NCBI GenBank assembly: GCA_951812925.1
Contig: OX638368.1
Span: 66,488,569-66,552,568, forward strand
DNA length: 64,000 nt
Source: Calliopum simillimum
Lineage: Eukaryota; Arthropoda; Insecta; Diptera; Lauxaniidae
Direction: 5' to 3'
In this document: positions 46,084 through 56,988 of the stretch, in pieces
How positions within the stretch are numbered: position 1 is the stretch's first letter
Layout of the letters: every line of letters begins with the position of its first letter
Translations under genes and position numbers: made by a program
Notes under the pieces: generated by a model
What the model saw: the letters and a program-made list of their open reading frames with translations, nothing else
Database searches by the model: none
Told to the model about the DNA's origin: nothing

Positions 46084-46130
46084 ATAGTCTGATGAGTCTT
46101 TGTGGCGAAAGACGAAACATATGTCACTAT
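46084..46130 (+). ncRNA. Type I hammerhead ribozyme, unit 1
   Basis: Stem I ATAGT, core CTGATGA (46089-46095), stem II GTCTTT-GTGGCG-AAAGAC, GAA (46114-46116), stem III palindrome ACATATGT, C17 (46125), then the second stem I strand ACTAT. All helices pair perfectly and no conserved core base is missing. Outside, AAAAA before and TTTTT after can add an outer stem I helix across a 7-nt internal loop, the place where natural hammerheads make their activating loop contacts. Self-cleavage after GTC would free monomers of about 546 nt. The palindromic stem III favours action as a dimer. Confidence 0.93.
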
Positions 46131-46631
46131 AGCCGTGTTTTTAATCCGTTCCTTGATTTGTCATAATTATGTGTTAGAAAATGCATTGATAGATTTATAT
46201 ATAAATCGATCTTTGCAAATATATGACTAAAAGTTCAATTAAAAAAAAAAAAATCAATATCAAATATAAATGTCATTAAGTAACACACTTAAAAAATTCT
46301 TAAAGTTATTTGGGAGAACACGCCCTGATAAGGTGGAAACACCTGCAATCGGTATTGAATTTGTTCCAAAGGAACAACTATACCAAATATCAATAAATAA
46401 CACAAAACAACAATTATGATATATCAATACGTATTAACACACAAACAAAACTGGTAAAAGTCGGCTTCGCAGCCGGGCAAGGCTGGTGCAGTGGTACCGA
46501 CTTCTGCTACCAACCTGGAGATCCTTGGTTCGACTCCCGCCCAGACCAAAAACACAAAAAGTTTTCAAAACTTGCAATTTTTCAATTATAATTAATTTAG
46601 TAAAATAAATATAATTATAATTACAAAAAAA

Positions 46632-46678
46632 ATAGTCTGATGAGTCTTTGTGGCGAAAGACGAAACATATGTCACTAT
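46632..46678 (+). ncRNA. Hammerhead ribozyme, unit 2
   Basis: Core, stems and cleavage triplet identical to unit 1; cleavage expected after 46673. Confidence 0.92.
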
Positions 46679-47176
46679 AGCCGTGTTTTTAATCCGTTCC
46701 TTGATTTGTCATAATTATGTGTTAGAAAATGCATTGATAGATTTATATATAAATCGATCTTTGCAAATATATGACTAAAAGTTCAATTAAAAAAAAAATC
46801 AATTTCAAATATAAATGTCATTAAGTAACACACTTAAAAAATTCTTAAAGTTATTTGGGAGAACACGCCCTGATAAGGTGGAAACACCTGCAATCGGTAT
46901 TGAATTTGTTCCAAAGGAACAACTATACCAAATATCAATAAATAACACAAAACAACAATTATGATATATCAATACGTATTAACACACAAACAAAACTGGC
47001 AAAAGTCGGCTTCGCAGCAGGGCAAGGCTGGTGCAGTGGTAACGACTTCTGCTACCAACCTGGCGATCCTTGGTTCGACTCCCGCCCAGACCAAAAACAC
47101 AAAAAGTTTTCAAAACTTGCAATTTTTCAATTATAATTAATTTAGTAAAATAAATATAATTATAATTACAACAAAA

Positions 47177-47223
47177 ATAGTCTGATGAGTCTTTGTGGCG
47201 AAAGACGAAACATATGTCACTAT
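47177..47223 (+). ncRNA. Hammerhead ribozyme, unit 3
   Basis: Identical 47-nt motif; cleavage expected after 47218. Confidence 0.92.
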
Positions 47224-47723
47224 AGCCGTGTTTTTAATCCGTTCCTTGATTTGTCATAATTATGTGTTAGAAAATGCATTGATAGATTTATATATAAATC
47301 GATCTTTGCAAATATATGACTAAAAGTTCAATTAAAAAAAAAAAATCAATTTCAAATATAAATGTCATTAAGTAACACACTTAAAAAATTCTTAAAGTTA
47401 TTTGGGAGAACACGCCCTGATAAGGTGGAAACACCTGCAATCGGTATTGAATTTGTTCCAAAGGAACAACTATACCAAATATCAATACATAACACAAAAC
47501 AACAATTATGATATATCAATACGTATTAACACACAAACAAAACTGGCAAAAGTCGGCTTCGCAGCCGGGCAAGGCTGGTGCAGTGGTAACGACTTCTGCT
47601 ACCAACCTGAAGATCCTTGGTTCGACTCCCGCCCAGACCAAAAACACAAAAAGTTTTCAAAACTTGCAATTTTTCAATTATAATTAATTTAGTAAAATAA
47701 ATATAATTATAATTACAACAAAA

Positions 47724-47770
47724 ATAGTCTGATGAGTCTTTGTGGCGAAAGACGAAACATATGTCACTAT
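47724..47770 (+). ncRNA. Hammerhead ribozyme, unit 4
   Basis: Identical 47-nt motif; cleavage expected after 47765. Confidence 0.92.
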
Positions 47771-48268
47771 AGCCGTGTTTTTAATCCGTTCCTTGATTTG
47801 TCATAATTATGTGTTAGAAAATGCATTGATAGATTTATATATAAATCGATCTTTGCAAATATATGACTAAAAGTTCAATTAAAAAAAAAATCAATTTCAA
47901 ATATAAATGTCATTAAGTAACACACTTAAAAAATTCTTAAAGTTATTTGGGAGAACACGCCCTGATAAGGTGGAAACACCTGCAATCGGTATTGAATTTG
48001 TTCCAAAGGAACAACTATACCAAATATCAATAAATAACACAAAACAACAATTATGATATATCAATACGTATTAACACACAAACAAAACTGGCAAAAGTCG
48101 GCTTCGCAGCCGGGCAAGGCTGGTGCAGTGGTAACGACTTCTGCTACCAACCTGGCGATCCTTGGTTCGACTCCCGCCCAGACCAAAAACACAAAAAGTT
48201 TTCAAAACTTGCAATTTTTCAATTATAATTAATTTAGTAAAATAAATATAATTATAATTACAACAAAA

Positions 48269-48315
48269 ATAGTCTGATGAGTCTTTGTGGCGAAAGACGA
48301 AACATATGTCACTAT
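48269..48315 (+). ncRNA. Hammerhead ribozyme, unit 5
   Basis: Identical 47-nt motif; cleavage expected after 48310. Confidence 0.92.
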
Positions 48316-48815
48316 AGCCGTGTTTTTAATCCGTTCCTTGATTTGTCATAATTATGTGTTAGAAAATGCATTGATAGATTTATATATAAATCGATCTTTG
48401 CAAATATATGACTAAAAGTTCAATTAAAAAAAAAAAATCAATTTCAAATATAAATGTCATTAAGTAACACACTTAAAAAATTCTTAAAGTTATTTGGGAG
48501 AACACGCCCTGATAAGGTGGAAACACCTGCAATCGGTATTGAATTTGTTCCAAAGGAACAACTATACCAAATATCAATACATAACACAAAACAACAATTA
48601 TGATATATCAATACGTATTAACACACAAACAAAACTGGCAAAAGTCGGCTTCGCAGCCGGGCAAGGCTGGTGCAGTGGTAACGACTTCTGCTACCAACCT
48701 GAAGATCCTTGGTTCGACTCCCGCCCAGACCAAAAACACAAAAAGTTTTCAAAACTTGCAATTTTTCAATTATAATTAATTTAGTAAAATAAATATAATT
48801 ATAATTACAACAAAA

Positions 48816-48862
48816 ATAGTCTGATGAGTCTTTGTGGCGAAAGACGAAACATATGTCACTAT
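48816..48862 (+). ncRNA. Hammerhead ribozyme, unit 6
   Basis: Identical 47-nt motif; cleavage expected after 48857. Confidence 0.92.
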
Positions 48863-49360
48863 AGCCGTGTTTTTAATCCGTTCCTTGATTTGCCATAATT
48901 ATGTGTTAGAAAATGCATTGATAGATTTATATATAAATCGATCTTTGCAAATATATGACTAAAAGTTCAATTAAAAAAAAAATCAATTTCAAATATAAAT
49001 GTCATTAAGTAACACACTTAAAAAATTCTTAAAGTTATTTGGGAGAACACGCCCTGATAAGGTGGAAACACCTGCAATCGGTATTGAATTTGTTCCAAAG
49101 GAACAACTATACCAAATATCAATAAATAACACAAAACAACAATTATGATATATCAATACGTATTAACACACAAACAAAACTGGCAAAAGTCGGCTTCGCA
49201 GCCGGGCAAGGCTGGTGCAGTGGTAACGACTTCTGCTACCAACCTGGAGATCCTTGGTTCGACTCCCGCCCAGACCAAAAACACAAAAAGTTTTCAAAAC
49301 TTGCAATTTTTCAATTATAATTAATTTAGTAAAATAAATATAATTATAATTACAACAAAA

Positions 49361-49407
49361 ATAGTCTGATGAGTCTTTGTGGCGAAAGACGAAACATATG
49401 TCACTAT
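49361..49407 (+). ncRNA. Hammerhead ribozyme, unit 7
   Basis: Identical 47-nt motif; the outer T run after it is TTATT rather than TTTTT, which weakens the outer stem I helix in this unit only. Confidence 0.92.
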
Positions 49408-49904
49408 AGCCGTGTTATTAATCCGTTCCTTGATTTGTCATAATTATGTGTTAGAAAATGCATTGATAGATTTATATATAAATCGATCTTTGCAAATATA
49501 TGACTAAAAGTTCAATTAAAAAAAAATCAATTTCAAATATAAATGTCATTAAGTAACACACTTAAAAAGTTCTTAAATTTATTTGGGAGAACACGCCCTG
49601 ATAAGGTGGAAACACCTGCAATCGGTATTGAATTTGTTCCAAAGGAACAACTATACCAAATATCAATAAATAACACAAAACAACAATTATGATATATCAA
49701 TACGTATTAACACACAAACAAAACTGGCAAAAGTCGGCTTCGCAGCCGGGCAAGGCTGGTGCAGTGGTAACGACTTCTGCTACCAACCTGGAGATCCTTG
49801 GTTCGACTCCCGCCCAGACCAAAAACACAAAAAGTTTTCAAAACTTGCAATTTTTCAATTATAATTAATTTAGTAAAATAAATATAATTATAATTACAAA
49901 AAAA

Positions 49905-49951
49905 ATAGTCTGATGAGTCTTTGTGGCGAAAGACGAAACATATGTCACTAT
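49905..49951 (+). ncRNA. Hammerhead ribozyme, unit 8
   Basis: Identical 47-nt motif; cleavage expected after 49946. Confidence 0.92.
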
Positions 49952-50450
49952 AGCCGTGTTTTTAATCCGTTCCTTGATTTGTCATAATTATGTGTTAGAA
50001 AATCCATTGATAGATTTATATATAAATCGATCTTTGCAAATATATGACTAAAAGTTCAATTAAAAAAAAAAATCAATTTCAAATATAAATGTCATTAAGT
50101 AACACACTTAAAAAATTCTTAAAGTTATTTGGGAGAACACGCCCTGATAAGGTGGAAACACCTGCAATCGGTATTGAATTTGTTCCAAAGGAACAACTAT
50201 ACCAAATATCAATAAATAACACAAAACAACAATTATGATATATCAATACGTATTAACACACAAACAAAACTGGCAAAAGTCGGCTTCGCAGCCGGGCAAG
50301 GCTGGTGCAGTGGTAACGACTTCTGCTACCAACCTGGAGATCCTTGGTTCGACTCCCGCCCAGACCAAAAACACAAAAAGTTTTCAAAACTTGCAATTTT
50401 TCAATTATAATTAATTTAGTAAAATAAATATAATTATAATTACAACAAAA

Positions 50451-50497
50451 ATAGTCTGATGAGTCTTTGTGGCGAAAGACGAAACATATGTCACTAT
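50451..50497 (+). ncRNA. Hammerhead ribozyme, unit 9
   Basis: Identical 47-nt motif; the last complete unit, followed by the partial tenth unit that has no second ribozyme. Confidence 0.92.
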
Positions 50498-52020
50498 AGC
50501 CGTGTTTTTAATCCGTTCCTTGATTTGTCATAATTATGTGTTAGAAAATGCATTGATAGATTTATATATAAATCGATCTTTGCAAATATATGACTAAAAG
50601 TTCAATTAAAAAAAAAAAATCAATTTTTCTTTTATCGACATTAGCAAAATTGCCGCAAAATGCTATTCTACTACATATGGTATTTTGCGGCAATTTTGTT
50701 AATGCCGTAAAAGAAAAATTCATAGAATTCGTTTTTATTACCCGATTTTAAACAATTATAGCTTGTTGGAAAGGTATTTCAATTTGTTATAAGATAAAGT
50801 TATGCTTTGACTAATTTAATTAAGTTTAAAAAAAATTTTCATTATTTTTTGCCTGAAACCTCAACTTGACCTTGACCTCTCTTGCGGGCCGGGTTATCGT
50901 TATCCGATCGCCGTGAAACTTCATAGTATTTGTTTTTATGACCATTAGAAGGATTTTAGGGGGCGGCATGAACGAAAATCAGAAAATCGTAAAATAAGCG
51001 CATGCCTGCTAGTGTAATCAATAAACATATGAAAAAATATTATAACAAACTGGCTTTTGCATTTTTTCGTTAGGTAACACTGTTCGACAGTTTCGAACTT
51101 TTTGTAAAACAAACGAAAAAATCTAAAAATTCTTAAAATAGACGTTCAAAAAAATTTCGTATCTCGTGGTTTTTCTCCAGCACGTCACATTTTTTTTTAA
51201 TCGAATTTTGAAGTTTTTAACTCCACTGTACACGAAAAACAAAAATAAAGCATTATTGTGTTAAATCGATGTATTTAACTATATGATCCTTACATCTGAG
51301 GTGCATCTGTTCAGCAAACTTATTCAGAATATTATGGGAATATTTTTGTAGAAAACTTCAACCCTCTAAATCCCCCAAATATGAGTCATTTATACTCTTT
51401 TCCTAAAAAAGTGCAAAAATTACACCTAAAAAGTGGGAATATTGAGTCAATATGTACCACATAAATAATTGCTATACAATTTCGAAACTAGTTGCTGAAC
51501 ACTAAAAAGTCGAGGGCAACAGGGTTAAAATTTTCTACAAAAGTATTCCCCACAATATCCTGCATAAGTTTGCTGAACACATGATACACCTCAAATGTAA
51601 GGATCATATAGTTAAATTCATCGATTTAACACAAGAATGCGGAATTAATTAGCATGCAAGATTATTTCGAAATTGAATAATATCTTGTGCTGCCTCTTGG
51701 GCCTTAAAGTTTGAGAACTTGGGCCAAAAGAGACATATTTTCCAAAAAATATAACTTTTCCTTATTTTCCTTGGACTGTTTAAACAATCTAGTAAAATAT
51801 ATTTTACATTGAATAATATCTTCAGGCAGAAACTGAGCATCGAATTTTATGAATATAGGCCAAAATAGACCTTTTTTTTTTAAAAAAAAAGCATTTTTCA
51901 AACTTTTTGAAATCGTTATTAACCAAATACGGTAAAGTTTCTCCTTGGATTACATAAAAAGACGAAAAATATTTTCGGAATCAGATACATATCTGGAACG
52001 ACGACGTGCATCATAGCTGA

Positions 52021-52445
52021 GCCGTCTATGCTGCAAAATATCAGTAGCAATAAGCTTCAAGAGATGATTAAAGATGAAAATCCACCTTTGGTCATTTAAA
52101 TATTTCGTTAATTGCTTAGAAACTTGCCACTAATTTTTCCAATTTAAGTAATATGTATGTATGTAAAAAATCTCTTACTCTACTTATTCTGCTTTTGCCT
52201 TTTTATACATCTATGTATTGTCGAAGGATGGAATCGTTTTTCGGGCTTCAATCTTCGTCCTTATCACATCATCCCGCGCAATTTGCGCAACCACAGAATC
52301 AGATGCCTCGGTGACCATTCTTGCGGCTCTTTCCACTGCCTGACTGTGACATGGAAAATTTGATATTTCCAAAAAAAGTGGGTTTCTATCTTTAATCATC
52401 TCTTGAAACTTATTGCTACTGATATTTTGCAGCATAGACGGCTAA
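52021..52445. repeat. Inverted duplication of a coding segment
   Basis: GCCGTCTATGCTGCAAAATA...GAGATGATTAAAGAT at 52021-52073 is the inverse of 52388-52443, which is the coding sequence for MLQNISSNKFQEMIKD in the minus gene. A piece of the gene has been copied in reverse just beyond its end. Confidence 0.7.
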
Positions 52446-53049
52446 GTAATGATGCAGTTGTTCCATTCGATAAGGTCAAAATAATCCTTAGCACTAAAAT
52501 TAAGCAATGTAAACGCCCGTATTCCCTGGAAATCAAAATATTTTTTATAGCAAGCTCTTTGTTGTGATTTATATCATCCGTAAGCATTGAGACTAAAATG
52601 TTCTCATGATGGGCATAAAAAGCGTTATAACTTATGACAGCATCCACAATATTCTTCAAGTCCGCGGAAAGATAATGGGACAATACAGTAAGTCTTTGAT
52701 TTGATCAAAAGCAACATTGGCGCATACACTTTAATGATACACTCTACCAAGATTTTCAAATTCTCGGACACATCTGTGGTTGCAATATACAAACGCAAAA
52801 CTCGACTTGCTGCTGTCATCCAACGACAGCTTTCCCCAAAAAGGTCTGACCAATAACCTGTTGTTACGACTTTGTAAATATCATAAACTAGCCTTCTTTG
52901 CCCACTTCGCTAGGCATGTTTGTTTTGTTTTTTGATTCCCAATAGCTTAGAAGGTATACAGGGATAAAATTTTGATTTACGCTATTGCCACGTCACCAAT
53001 AAAAATTTAGGTATTTTGAGAAAGTTAATTTCATTTCAAACCATCTTAA

Positions 53050-53575
53050 AAATTGGCAATGGCATAGCTGGAGTGTCCCAGAAAACCATCAATTAAGGCT
53101 TGTTGATAGTTTGCCTTATATTTTCTTCCTGTAGAACATCTAGATATTCTTCGTTTAGACTATGAAGCCTTCGGGAAGCATTGGGTATTCCAAAAAACTA
53201 TCAGTTAAAGTTTGTTGATAGTTCACCATAGATTTTTTCCCTCTCGTATACCTAGATATTCTTCGTTTTGACTATGAAGCCTTCGGGTGACCTTCGAACA
53301 CCTTCGGGTGTCACAAAAAACTATCACTTAAAGCTTGTTGATAGTCCGCCATAGATTTTTTCCCTCTCGTATACCTAGATAATCTTCGTTTTGACTATGA
53401 AGCCCTCGGGTGACCTTCGGAAAACTTCGGGTGTTTCAAAAAACTATTAGTTAAAACTTGTTGAAAGCTTGCCATAGATATTTTCCCTCTAGTGTACCTA
53501 GATATTCTTCGTTTTGACTATTAAGCCTTCGGGTGGTCTTCGGAAACCTTTGTGTATGGTATAGAAACATTCCCA
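53050..53575 (+). repeat. Minisatellite, about 120-bp period, four units
   Basis: TAGATATTCTTCGTT recurs at 53141, 53253, 53376 (one change) and 53499, each followed by ACTATGAAGCCTTCGGG and AAAAAACTAT(C/T)A.TTAAA. Confidence 0.85.
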
Positions 53576-53672
53576 TACCTAATATATACTTATTTCCAAA
53601 TTTTCAGCTCAATTGGACGAATGGTTTCTGAGTGATAATGCTTCAGACAGACACACAGTCATTTTTATATAT

Positions 53673-55035
53673 GGGTAGTTCTTTGTCAAAAAGGCCATCC
53701 CCTCTGCCCATTTTAGTTTTGAAAAAAATAAATGTTCAAGCATCTGAAAAAATCGGAAATTTTCTCAATTTTTTGATGCCGTCTGGCCTTTTTCGAAAAA
53801 ATAGCTTTCTAACCTCAAAAAACGTGTTTGAAGAGAAAGTGCTACTAAAAAAAAAGATAAAAATCGCCGAAAAATGTGTTATGCTGCTAGGAAATCTCAC
53901 AAACCGACTTTCTGGGCGGGTTTTTGGGATCTCTGGAGAAGAAACTGTTGTCAGACTATAAATTCAAAATGGCGGATCCAAGATCGCGGACAGTGTGACA
54001 TCAAAATTCAATTTCTATTGATGGATTATCACAAAATACGAGATTTGGGGTTTTTTGAGGTTGCTAATTACGATTATCGATTTCGATGTTAAATTTTCCG
54101 ATATTGTCTCACCGTTTCGAAAAAACAATGATTTTCTAACCTCAAAACACGTGTTAAAAGAGTAAGTTAAAAGAAAAAACTAATAAAAAGTCAAAAATCG
54201 CTGAAAAAAGTGGAATAATTGAAGGAAATCTCACTAACTGACCTCCATAAGGGAGTTTAGGGGTGTCTGAACAAGAATTCGATGTCAGTGTTTAAATCTA
54301 AGATGGCGGATTTAAGATGGCGGACGGTGTGACATAAATAAGTCCTTTTTTTATTGATAGATTACTACAAAATACGAAATTTTGGGGTTTTTGAGGTCAC
54401 CGATTTCCGGTTTACGGTTAATCACAGTAATCATTTTCACAATTTAAATCTTCAAGTTTATTAAATTATTTCTCACTCTTTTTTGGTGACCAGTGGTTTG
54501 CATTTTTTTTCATGTCAATAGAAAATTTTTTGATTATAAGACTTCCATCTGTCTGAACTACAACACCATGATTTTTGGAAATTTCAGGTACACGGTGAGA
54601 CAGTATCGGAAAATTTAACATCGAAATCGATAATCGTAATAAGCAACCTCAAAAAACCCCAAATCTCGTTTTTTGTGATAATCCATCAATAGAAATTGAT
54701 TTTTTGATGTCACACTGTCCGCCATCTTGGATCCGCCATTTTGAATTAATAGTCTGACAACAGTTTCTTCTTCAGAGATCCCAAAAACCCGCCCAGAAAG
54801 ACGGTTGGTGAGATTTCCTAGCAGCATAACACATTTTTCGGCGATTTTTATCTTTTTTTTTAGTAGCACTTTCTCTTCAAACACGTTTTTTGAGGTTAGA
54901 AAGCTATTTTTTCGAAAAAGGCCAGACGGCATCAAAAAATTGAGAAAATTTCCGATTTTTTCAGATGCTTGAACATTTATTTTTTTCAAAACTGAAATGG
55001 GCAGAGGGGGTGGCCTTTTTGATAAAGAACTACCC
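53673..55035. mobile_element. Foldback element, 1.36 kb
   Basis: Ends GGGTAGTTCTTTGTCAAAAA and the inverse. The arms are about 435 bp and so alike that both carry the same open frame of about 100 codons (53632-53961 plus, 55037-54615 minus), which I take as non-functional. Flanked by ATATAT on both sides (possible duplication, low complexity). It interrupts the uncharacterised gene. Confidence 0.8.
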
Positions 55036-55807
55036 ATATATAGATGTACTGCTGATGACTACTCAAATGTTTACATTTTTTCTGATATTGAAAATGGATC
55101 ATCTACTCCCAACTTTGAAAAGTTAACGACAGGCCTAGATTCACAAGTTTGGAGATCTTTTTCTATTGGACCGGAGAATGTTTCCACACCACTTGATTTC
55201 CCATCTAATTTATGTAGAAGGTGTCTTGGTGGTAGCTCATTCATATGCGGTAAGCATATAAGCCATTGCAGAGTTCTTCCATTATTTTTTTCCAATAATC
55301 GTAGAACTCCACTCTTCCGACTGTTCCGTCACTTTGAACTACCACAAGGATTCCTGTACTAATTTTATTTTGCGATTGGTATTCGATAATGCTTATCTTA
55401 ATGAATTCTACTGTATCACTTGTCGGTGAAACATGCCCTAGATAGTGAGAACCTGGCTCTTGGATTAACACTACATGCTCTTCGGTAATAGCTGTTCTGT
55501 ATTTCTTTTCACTTTTTTTCTGTCTTCTAAAGTTTTATCTTTTCGTTTATCGAAAAAGGGGTCTTGAAGTTTTTCTTCGTTCCCACGTCTTTGCAACTCA
55601 GAGCGCATTTTTTTCCTCTATCTATTTCTTATCTTATTCCTGTCTGTAACTTTTGAAATATCTGATTCACTCACCATATCCACATCTTCTAGGACTTCTT
55701 CGCCTACTTGATGCAACAATTTCAAAAGTTTTAAATAATTCGTTACAAAAGTAAATAAAAAACCCCGTTAAAAAATGTATAAGTGTTTAAACTAACGGCG
55801 CTTGAAG

Positions 55808-56234
55808 GGAACGGTCCATTCAGTACGTCGAGTACGTCACGTCGTTTTTTTCGACTGACAGCTAAGTTAAAAATATGAGTTTATATCAAGTGCGACCCAA
55901 TCAGTACGTCTACGTTAACGCAATGTACAAAAGTTGCCCAACTCCCAACTTTCGACGTACGTCGCTTGATTTGACAATCGTAAAATAAATTTATTTTCAA
56001 TTTTATTTGTTGTTTTTTTTTTCTTTGTCGTTTTTCATTTATTTTTTGAAATAAAGTGTGAATAAAAAATTATTGGAGCTGTGCAAGTGCAAAATTAAAA
56101 TTTGAAATTAATATTATAAAAAGAATTTTGATGTTTTAATCCGTTTTCAAAGTATTCATTGGGCCAGGCTTCTTCGTCAAATGCGTCGCAGTCAGTTGAA
56201 AAAAACAACGTGACGTATCGACGTATTCTATGGA
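55808..56234. mobile_element. TIR element (MITE), about 430 bp
   Basis: GAACGGTCCATTCAGTACGT...CGTCACGTCGTTTTTTTC at the left; the inverse GAAAAAAACAACGTGACGTA...TATGGACCGTTC at the right. Arms about 60 bp. Non-coding interior. Confidence 0.7.
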
Positions 56235-56288
56235 CCGTTCGCTTAACTCAGGAATATTTGGAAAATTTTTAATGATTGTACGTTCGGA

Positions 56289-56312
56289 GTTAAAGGAGAA
56301 TACATACATACA
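56289..56312 (+). mobile_element. 24-bp terminal scrap of the RTE-like LINE with TSD
   Basis: GTTAAAGGAGAATACATACA, followed by four more bases, is the last 24 nt or so of the RTE-like LINE. It is flanked by an exact 10-bp duplication TACGTTCGGA (56279-56288 and 56313-56322). An extreme 5' truncation. Confidence 0.85.
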
Positions 56313-56507
56313 TACGTTCGGAAAAAAATTTCTGATATGGTCCGAATTCCTAAAAATAAAGGTGCGTGTGACACAGGTCGACATTTCCAATTTATTTATT
56401 TAATCCAAGGGGAAACTTTACCGTACTTCACCAGTAAGGAATTCAAAATATTTGAAAAATGCAATTTTCTGAAAAAAACTTGCAAAATTCTATAAGATGT
56501 CGGCAAA

Positions 56508-56575
56508 GCGTCTGATGAGGAATTGACTTATTATAGTCAATTGTGACCTGTGGTGGGTCCCGAAACTAGTAACGC
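56508..56575 (+). ncRNA. Candidate hammerhead ribozyme with unusual stem II
   Basis: Stem I GCGT, core CTGATGA (56512-56518), an insert starting GG and ending CCC, GAA (56562-56564), stem III palindrome ACTAGT, A17, then ACGC pairing with GCGT. Further out GGC (56502-56504) and GCC (56582-56584) add three pairs across an internal loop. Stem II is only 2-3 bp at its base but the insert folds into AATTGACT-TATTAT-AGTCAATT and a small ACC/GGGT hairpin. Core complete; stem II decay may have reduced activity. Confidence 0.55.
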
Positions 56576-56988
56576 AAACCAGCCTTACGATACATTTTTT
56601 TGCTTATTTTATTTATGTGTATTTTTGCCTTGTTTTTTGTGTTTTTATTGTTGTTTTACTCAAAAACACTGAACAGTAAGCTCCAACCATCAATGTATTT
56701 TCATTGTTGGTAGCTAATAATGAAAAAAACTTCATTTTGGCCGAAATTCGTAAAATTCAAAAGTCGGCCTCAGTCTGAAGATATTACTCAATGTGAAAAA
56801 TATGTTACTAGTTTGTTTAAACAGTCCAAGGGAAACATTTTCTGCACTAGTCTGATAGCGATTTTGAAAAAACTGGATGTTATATTTTTTGGAAAATATG
56901 TCTATTTTGGCGCAAGTTCTCAAACTTTAAGGCCCGAGAGGCAGCACAAGATATTATTCAATTTCAAAATAATTTTGCATGTTAATTA

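Larger units (their letters stand above)
45596..50625 (+). repeat. Tandem array, nine 546-bp monomers plus a partial one
   Basis: GGGAGAACACGCCC recurs at 45764, 46312, 46857, 47404, 47949, 48496, 49041, 49585 and 50131 (spacing 544-548). Units differ mainly in A-run length and a few bases. Each holds tRNA-like boxes and a hammerhead. Just before the array (45552-45594) lies an inverted 43-bp piece of the monomer (AAGTGTGTTACTTAATGACA). The right end breaks off after about 120 bp of a tenth unit. Confidence 0.95.
45248..51007. mobile_element. TIR element that contains the hammerhead array
   Basis: Ends AGGCATGCGCTTATTTTACG and the inverse. The arms are about 310 bp and almost identical (AAGAGAGGTCAAGGTCAAGT at 45373 against ACTTGACCTTGACCTCTCTT at 50864). 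Flanks are CTAATGTAAT (45238-45247) and CTAGTGTAAT (51009-51018), a 10-bp duplication with one change and one extra G on the right. A 9-10 bp duplication with long arms points to a MULE or Foldback-type element. No transposase; the whole interior is the 546-bp array plus a short hairpin (50640-50705). Confidence 0.75.
52211..55700 (-). pseudogene. Uncharacterised element-borne protein, broken
   Basis: Minus-strand pieces in order: 55620-55470 (RSELQRRGNEEKLQDPFFDK), 55471-55241 (EPGSHYLGHVSPTSDTVEFI, VVVQSDGTVGR), 55295-55071 (GRTLQWLICLPHMNELPPRH, LDGKSSG, FSGPIEKDLQTCESRPVVNF), a foldback insertion (53673-55035) plus a minisatellite (53050-53575), then 52819-52625 (SRVLRLYIATTDVSENLKIL, KVYAPMLLLI), 52683-52396 (YNAFYAHHENILVSMLTDDI) and 52435-52211 (FPCHSQAVERAARMVTEASD). 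I know this order of motifs from unnamed proteins scattered in insects and other invertebrates, but not a function. Lying between long inverted arms it may be the element's own transposase or an accessory gene. Several frameshifts; not functional. Confidence 0.6.

Noticed and set aside
47402..48775. Two identical 93-codon frames in array units 4 and 6
   Set aside because: They begin with TTG, exist only because a single base change removes a stop in these units, and cross the tRNA-like boxes. They are identical because the dimer was duplicated, not because of coding selection.
45596..50625. CRISPR array
   Set aside because: Repeats are 546 bp, contiguous and without short unique spacers; the genome is eukaryotic.
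53632..54092. Protein-coding gene on the foldback arms (plus and minus copies)
   Set aside because: The frame is present twice only because the arms are inverted copies; no homology, and its borders follow the TIR.
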